Shown here one piece after another: positions 5,764-8,930 of a stretch of DNA of 8,930 bases. Under the pieces are notes generated by a model. It saw only the letters and a list, made by a program, of their open reading frames with translations, ran no database searches and was not told the DNA's origin. This stretch comes from Microcaldota archaeon. GTDB lineage: Archaea; Micrarchaeota; Micrarchaeia; Anstonellales; Bilamarchaeaceae. Both the position numbers and the translations under genes were made by a program. The stretch covers positions 1 to 8,930 of the forward strand of contig JACPAS010000004.1 in the NCBI GenBank assembly GCA_016180665.1, given 5' to 3'. How positions within the stretch are numbered: position 1 is the first letter of the stretch; each line of letters opens with the position of its first letter.

Positions 5764-6966
5764 ATGCATAATTTGGCACGTTTAAAACAGGCTAAAGAAA
5801 GATTCTTTCATGGACGAAGGACGTTTCGTAAAGAAGGCCCTGCTGCTGAAGCTATACAAGCAATAGCAAATCAGAACCCTATACCAAGAGAGCTTGTTAG
5901 AACTTATTTAAGACAGGGAAACTTAAGGGTCGCGAGTTTTTTAAGAGATGATACCGAAGGGTTGCGGATAGTTAGACCAGGCTCAACAGATGTAGAACTT
6001 GCAATAAAAATGTGTGTAGATTCGAGAGCAATGGTTCTTACTATTCTAGATCACATCCTTAGAATTGGGTTAGAGAGAACGGCAGGTGCCATAGTAAGAG
6101 ATGGCCATGTTTTCAGAAAATTGGTTGCTGGCGGAGTTGGAGTAGTAACTACACACGAATTTTGTGGCGCAGAAGGAGCAGCACATGACTTTCATAAATA
6201 TCGTAAAAATATAAGGGATGTTGACCCTGATTTATTTAGAATAATTACTGGCATTCCAAAGGCTGTGGCAGTTCTGGATGAGGGCAAGATTAGGTCCAGA
6301 TTTAATTCAACAGCACAAACAAATTCAGCATTGGCGGCAATGGCACAGCATTGTAGTGAATGTGACATAAGTTTAAGTGAAACGACAAATATACATCCGG
6401 CTATGACAGTATTCGAACCAGAAGCAAAACTAGTTATGATAAATCCGGCCAAACCATTAGAAGATCTGGATGTGGAAAATCCAATAATAAACGAACTAAA
6501 ACGCAACGTAGCAGATCTTCACCTTTTAGCAAAAGAAGAAGGACGATCTATGCAATCCCAATATGCACATGTAGTTTTAGTTTATGATCCAGACAGAACG
6601 CATGATCCAAGATTATTATTTGGTTTATTGCCAAATGAAGCATTCGTTGTAACTGTTAATTCTGGCCAGTTATTTAAAAAGGCGCAGAACAAGGAAGAAT
6701 TAATACGGGGAAGTGCTTCAATTGGCTGTGTAAAATACGCCGTTTCTGATGGAGGTAACGGTCATGTTAAAGGTGTTGGAAAAGAAGGTGGAAATGGATT
6801 CGTACTAATAGTTGATCCTGATCCTAAAGTAGCGACTAAAATAAAAGATATATTACTAGGGAATGGAAATGGCGGCAATGGATTAAAAGCTGCAACAAAA
6901 GGTGGAGAAACTATTGAAATAGCACAGTATAATCCTGAAACACACCTGATAACATTTGTTAATTGA
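5764..6966 (+). CDS. Tandem beta-carbonic anhydrase-like protein, one intact and one degenerate domain
   Basis: The first half carries the beta-carbonic anhydrase signature: CVDSR with Cys84 (zinc), Asp86 and Arg88 (catalytic dyad), RTAGAIV (105-111) in place of the usual RNAGN, and HEFCG with His131 and Cys134 (zinc). It ends with a strand around FEPEAKLVMI (217-226). The second half repeats the layout: YDPDRTHDPR (274-283), AFVVTVNSG (293-301), SIGCVKYAV (319-327), a hydrophobic strand ending in VDPDP (350-354) and YNPETHLITF (389-398). There the zinc Cys, His and Cys positions read Tyr, Asp and Pro, so zinc should not bind. Residues 1-75 look helical and could embrace the partner domain, as in beta-class dimers. 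Canonical enzymes have one domain of about 170-230 residues. The expected reaction is CO2 hydration, though related folds act on COS or CS2. The start follows AAGGGGA. Confidence is moderate for the family and lower for the enzyme activity. Confidence 0.65.
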   Translation: MHNLARLKQAKERFFHGRRTFRKEGPAAEAIQAIANQNPIPRELVRTYLRQGNLRVASFLRDDTEGLRIVRPGSTDVELAIKMCVDSRAMVLTILDHILRIGLERTAGAIVRDGHVFRKLVAGGVGVVTTHEFCGAEGAAHDFHKYRKNIRDVDPDLFRIITGIPKAVAVLDEGKIRSRFNSTAQTNSALAAMAQHCSECDISLSETTNIHPAMTVFEPEAKLVMINPAKPLEDLDVENPIINELKRNVADLHLLAKEEGRSMQSQYAHVVLVYDPDRTHDPRLLFGLLPNEAFVVTVNSGQLFKKAQNKEELIRGSASIGCVKYAVSDGGNGHVKGVGKEGGNGFVLIVDPDPKVATKIKDILLGNGNGGNGLKAATKGGETIEIAQYNPETHLITFVN

Positions 6967-7338
6967 TTACACTAACTTTAAAGTTTTTACGTGCTCAAAA
7001 TCTTTTCTGTTTTTGGTAAATAAAAAGGCGCGATTGGAAAGACAAACTGATGCAGTTATGAGGTCTTTCCAATCCATCACTACGCCTTTTTCTTTGCATT
7101 CTTCCATGATCTTGGAGGCAAAGGTCGCTGCCAATTTATCAAAAGGAAGAATGTTTATGCTGTTTGTGAATTGTTTTACTGCATCTGCTTTTTTTATTCC
7201 AACAAGTAGAACTAATAATGTGGGGGAGCTTATGCAGAGCTCTTCTTTGTCTGCGTAATAGCGAAGTTTTTCAACAGTAGTTTTATCGCCACGCAGAAAA
7301 TCAATTGCAACTTCGGTATTCATACATATTTTTTCCAT
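6967..7338 (-). CDS. vapC: VapC-like PIN-domain toxin with altered catalytic residues
   Basis: This 123-residue protein has the PIN-domain layout of VapC ribonuclease toxins: an N-terminal strand followed by NTEVAIDFLRG (7-17), ISSPTLLVLLVGIKK (36-50), DLITASVCL (92-100) and FTKNRKDFEHV (107-117), ending in LKL. In active VapC proteins these four places supply acidic metal ligands. Here the first is Asn7 (usual DTN reads NTE), the second is Val43 (usual T-x-x-E-L reads T-L-L-V-L), while Asp92 and Asp113 remain. Nuclease activity is therefore doubtful. The start at 7338 overlaps the end of vapB by 19 bases and is preceded by AAAGGTG, a good archaeal ribosome site. A second ATG at 7323 would remove the first PIN strand. 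The stop abuts that of the convergent carbonic anhydrase-like gene. Family is sure; activity is not. Confidence 0.85.
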   Translation of the reverse strand: MEKICMNTEVAIDFLRGDKTTVEKLRYYADKEELCISSPTLLVLLVGIKKADAVKQFTNSINILPFDKLAATFASKIMEECKEKGVVMDWKDLITASVCLSNRAFLFTKNRKDFEHVKTLKLV

Positions 7339-7538
7339 GATACACCTTTCTTACCTTCCGTTACTTTCCTGTCAATATCAGAATCAGAGATTGACCCAGC
7401 TAAAGAAAGAATATCGCGTTTAGTTTCTCTTTCAGAAAGAAGATAACGAAAAACTTCGCTAAAACTCATTCCTTTTGCCCGTTTTAATTTGTAGAGTTCA
7501 GCATAAACGTCATCCATTATGGTGATTACACGTACCAT
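7320..7538 (-). CDS. vapB: VapB-type antitoxin (DUF217-like, ribbon-helix-helix)
   Basis: The 72-residue protein begins MVRVITIMDDVYAELYKLK and continues KGMSFSEVFRYLLSE, the pattern of archaeal VapB antitoxins of the DUF217 type: a DNA-contacting beta strand, helix A, then the conserved SFSEV turn and helix B. The C-terminal part (about 40-72, with the ending GVSWKKYV) would wrap around the toxin. It is expected to neutralise the VapC-like partner encoded immediately downstream, with a 19-base overlap, and to repress its own promoter as a toxin-antitoxin complex. I chose the ATG at 7538 because it directly precedes the strand; an in-frame GTG at 7547 would add three residues and would fit a leaderless start given the TATA-like box at 7569-7576. 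Confidence 0.85.
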   Translation of the reverse strand: MVRVITIMDDVYAELYKLKRAKGMSFSEVFRYLLSERETKRDILSLAGSISDSDIDRKVTEGKKGVSWKKYV

Positions 7539-7568
7539 TGAAGCCACTTTTGATGTCTTTTTCTAAAA

Positions 7569-7601
7569 ATTTATAATAAATACATTTACTAAATACATTT
7601 A
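7569..7601 (-). promoter_or_regulatory. vapBC promoter with two tandem dyad repeats (candidate autoregulatory operator)
   Basis: On the minus strand TTATAAAT (7569-7576) is a TATA-like box about 34 bases before the vapB ATG. Immediately upstream lie two identical 12-bp units, TAAATACATTTA, at 7577-7588 and 7590-7601, separated by one base. Each unit is a dyad, TAAAT and ATTTA around AC. They occupy the position of the archaeal BRE and its upstream flank, where a bound ribbon-helix-helix dimer pair could block TFB and TBP. Confidence 0.5.
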
Positions 7602-7681
7602 TTAAGTTACCTCTAAAACTAGTTCTTTGTTTAAATATAGAAACTTATGTGGTCTAAGAAAAAACGTCTGAGAAAAAAAGG

Positions 7682-7783
7682 TTTTTAAAGACTTAATCGT
7701 CGAATAAGAGTCAACAAAATCCTCTCGTAAAGAATGTTCGTATTTTTTTATGTGGGATTTTGGCGACCTAAAGGTGTGTAAAT
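7682..7783 (+). promoter_or_regulatory. ftsZ upstream region: candidate TATA box, leader and ribosome site
   Basis: TTTTTAAAG at 7682-7690 is a possible TATA box, implying a leader of about 70 bases. AAGGTGTG (7771-7778) is a good archaeal Shine-Dalgarno sequence five bases before the ATG at 7784. The remaining vapB-ftsZ gap is AT-rich; another TATA-like stretch is TGTTTAAATATAG near 7629-7640. No stable RNA or further gene is supported here. Confidence 0.4.
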
Positions 7784-8860
7784 ATGGAAGATTTAGTAAA
7801 ATCTGTTATGGGGGAAAATGTAACCACGGAGAGCCCTGGTGAAGATGTATTAAGCTCTGAGAGCATTAAAATTGTAACTATCGGTGTAGGTGGTGCAGGA
7901 AACAACACCATAAACCGATTGATAAAATCTGGTGTTAAAGGAACTGATTTGGTTGCTGTTAATACTGATAAACAACACTTAAATATTGTTCATGAACGAG
8001 CAAGGAAAGTGTTAATTGGAAGATCCGTAACTAAAGGATTAGGTGCTGGTGGGTATCCGGATGTTGGTGCTAAATCAGCAGAAGTAGACCGACCGTTAGT
8101 TGAAAAAGAATTGGAAGGAGCTCATTTAGTATTCGTATGCGCAGGCATGGGTGGTGGAACAGGTGGTGGAGCCGCACCAGTAATTGCACAGGTTGCAAAA
8201 GAGCAGGGTGCAATCGTCGTCGCAATGGTCACCTATCCATTTGCTTTAGAAAGAGCAAGAAAGAAAAAAGCTGAAGAAGGAATTGCAAAATTGAAAAAGT
8301 TCTGCGATTCAGTGATTATTTTGGATAATAATAGGTTAGTAAGTTTAGTTCCAAACTTGCCAATGACCGAAGCATTTGCAGTTGCTGACGAAATTTTGGC
8401 AAGAGCTATCAGCGGATTAGTCTGGACAATTACACAACCGTCTTTGATTAACATTGACTTTGCAGATGTAAGAGCAATCATGCAAGGAGGCGGCGTCGGA
8501 TTCATCGCAGTCGGAGAAGGCAAAGGCACTGATAAGGTAAGAGCTGCATCAGAAGGAGTTATCAAGAATCGATTATTGGATGTTGACTTTGAAGGTGCTA
8601 AAGGCGCATTGATCCACATCAGCGGCGGTTCTGATCTAACTCTAGGAGATGCGATCAAAGCAGGGGAAATGATTACTGAGAAGATGGATGCAGAGGCTAA
8701 TGTAAAGTGGGGAGCCAGAATAATGCAGAACTACGAGGGAAAATTGGAAATCGTAGCTATCGTAACTGGTGTAAAAGGAGCATCAGTAGTTGGTGGCCCA
8801 GTTGAAGAAGAGACCTCATTATTACCAGCATTCTCTTCTGATTTAGAAGTCTTGGGTTAG
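7784..8860 (+). CDS. ftsZ: Cell division GTPase FtsZ (archaeal, probably FtsZ2-like)
   Basis: FtsZ is the tubulin-like GTPase that polymerises at mid-cell into the division ring. The 358-residue protein shows the expected elements: GVGGAGNN (34-41), AVNTD (58-62), GLGAGGYP (85-92), the tubulin signature at 123-129, the nucleotide-contacting DNNRL (181-185), and the catalytic T7 loop NIDFADV (223-229), whose Asp225 and Asp228 complete the active site of the neighbouring subunit. The C-terminal domain contains LLDVDFEGAKGALIHISGG (264-282) and the final strand IVAIVTGV. DNNRL and GGGVGFIAVGE favour the FtsZ2 over the FtsZ1 branch, from memory of the families. The signature reads GGGTGGG, where GGGTG(T/S)G is usual. 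A short acidic tail ends in SSDLEVLG and may be a partner-binding peptide. The start has a good ribosome site (AAGGTGTG). Confidence 0.96.
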   Translation: MEDLVKSVMGENVTTESPGEDVLSSESIKIVTIGVGGAGNNTINRLIKSGVKGTDLVAVNTDKQHLNIVHERARKVLIGRSVTKGLGAGGYPDVGAKSAEVDRPLVEKELEGAHLVFVCAGMGGGTGGGAAPVIAQVAKEQGAIVVAMVTYPFALERARKKKAEEGIAKLKKFCDSVIILDNNRLVSLVPNLPMTEAFAVADEILARAISGLVWTITQPSLINIDFADVRAIMQGGGVGFIAVGEGKGTDKVRAASEGVIKNRLLDVDFEGAKGALIHISGGSDLTLGDAIKAGEMITEKMDAEANVKWGARIMQNYEGKLEIVAIVTGVKGASVVGGPVEEETSLLPAFSSDLEVLG

Positions 8861-8863
8861 GCT

Positions 8864-8893
8864 TCTCTTTTTATTTTTTCTTTTTATATTTAT
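8864..8893 (+). terminator. T-rich transcription terminator after ftsZ
   Basis: Directly after the ftsZ stop, three T runs follow each other within 30 bases (TCTTTTTATTTTTTCTTTTT and onward). Runs of T without a required hairpin are the usual intrinsic termination signal in archaea. It is the clearest terminator-like sequence in the window. Confidence 0.6.
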
Positions 8894-8899
8894 TAATCT

Positions 8900-8930
8900 A
8901 TGAAACCGTTAAACAGTAAGATATTAGCTA
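8900..8930 (+). CDS. Possible start of the next gene (truncated by the window edge)
   Basis: An ATG at 8900 opens a frame reading MKPLNSKILA up to the end of the window. No ribosome binding site precedes it and too little is visible to assign a function. In many archaea ftsZ is followed by secE and spt5, but these ten residues do not show that. Confidence 0.25.
   Translation, partial: MKPLNSKILA

Noticed and set aside
6967..7338. vapC as a pseudogene
   Set aside because: The frame is intact at normal length, with proper overlap with vapB and a good ribosome site; only specific catalytic positions are changed.
7647..7688. A 13-codon basic micro-ORF upstream of ftsZ (MWSKKKRLRKKGF)
   Set aside because: It has no ribosome binding site, the nearest TATA-like sequence is too close to serve it, and poly-A tracts produce lysine-rich frames by chance.
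8233..8658. Minus-strand open frame within ftsZ
   Set aside because: It lies antisense to conserved FtsZ motifs and its composition is that of a reverse-frame artefact; no start signal is present.

Overview
The window looks like a piece of an archaeal chromosome, AT-rich and gene-dense. The evidence is a SlyD/FKBP-type isomerase with the archaeal C-terminal signature, a VapBC pair whose antitoxin resembles the VapB/DUF217 family common in archaea, an archaeal-style FtsZ, GGTG-type ribosome binding sites, and AT-rich TATA-like boxes instead of bacterial -35/-10 pairs. The small proteins and tightly abutting genes would fit a DPANN-type (Woesearchaeota-like) or small euryarchaeal genome, but that placement is inference.

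Layout. Bases 1-427 (+) are the 3' part of an FKBP-type peptidyl-prolyl isomerase. Its stop codon directly abuts the stop of a convergent P-type Ca2+-ATPase gene (428-3001, -). Upstream of the ATPase, 3002-3194 is a structured intergenic region with nested inverted repeats and an exact 19-bp copy of the 3' end of the next gene. That gene (3195-3386, -) encodes a 63-residue membrane protein with a Cys-rich head. Its upstream region holds three more inverted repeats. Together with two in front of the ATPase they form a family of five palindromes built on TGANCG arms, suggesting shared control of the two minus-strand genes by a regulator not in this window.

gyrB (3647-5557, +) encodes DNA gyrase subunit B and has no gyrA beside it. 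After an AT-rich gap comes a 400-residue protein (5764-6966, +) that I read as a tandem duplication of the beta-carbonic anhydrase fold: the first copy keeps the zinc and catalytic residues and the second has lost them. It converges, again with abutting stops, on a vapB-vapC toxin-antitoxin operon (6967-7538, -). This VapC lacks two of its four usual acidic residues. The vapB promoter carries two tandem dyad repeats placed like an autoregulatory operator. ftsZ (7784-8860, +) follows, with an unusual GGGTGGG tubulin signature, then a T-rich terminator and the possible start of another gene at the right edge.

Functionally this is mostly chromosomal housekeeping (protein folding, DNA supercoiling, cell division, cation export) with one toxin-antitoxin module. 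No CRISPR array, rRNA, tRNA or transposase was seen. The most novel candidates are the half-degenerate tandem carbonic anhydrase and the five-palindrome regulatory family around the small membrane protein and the ATPase.
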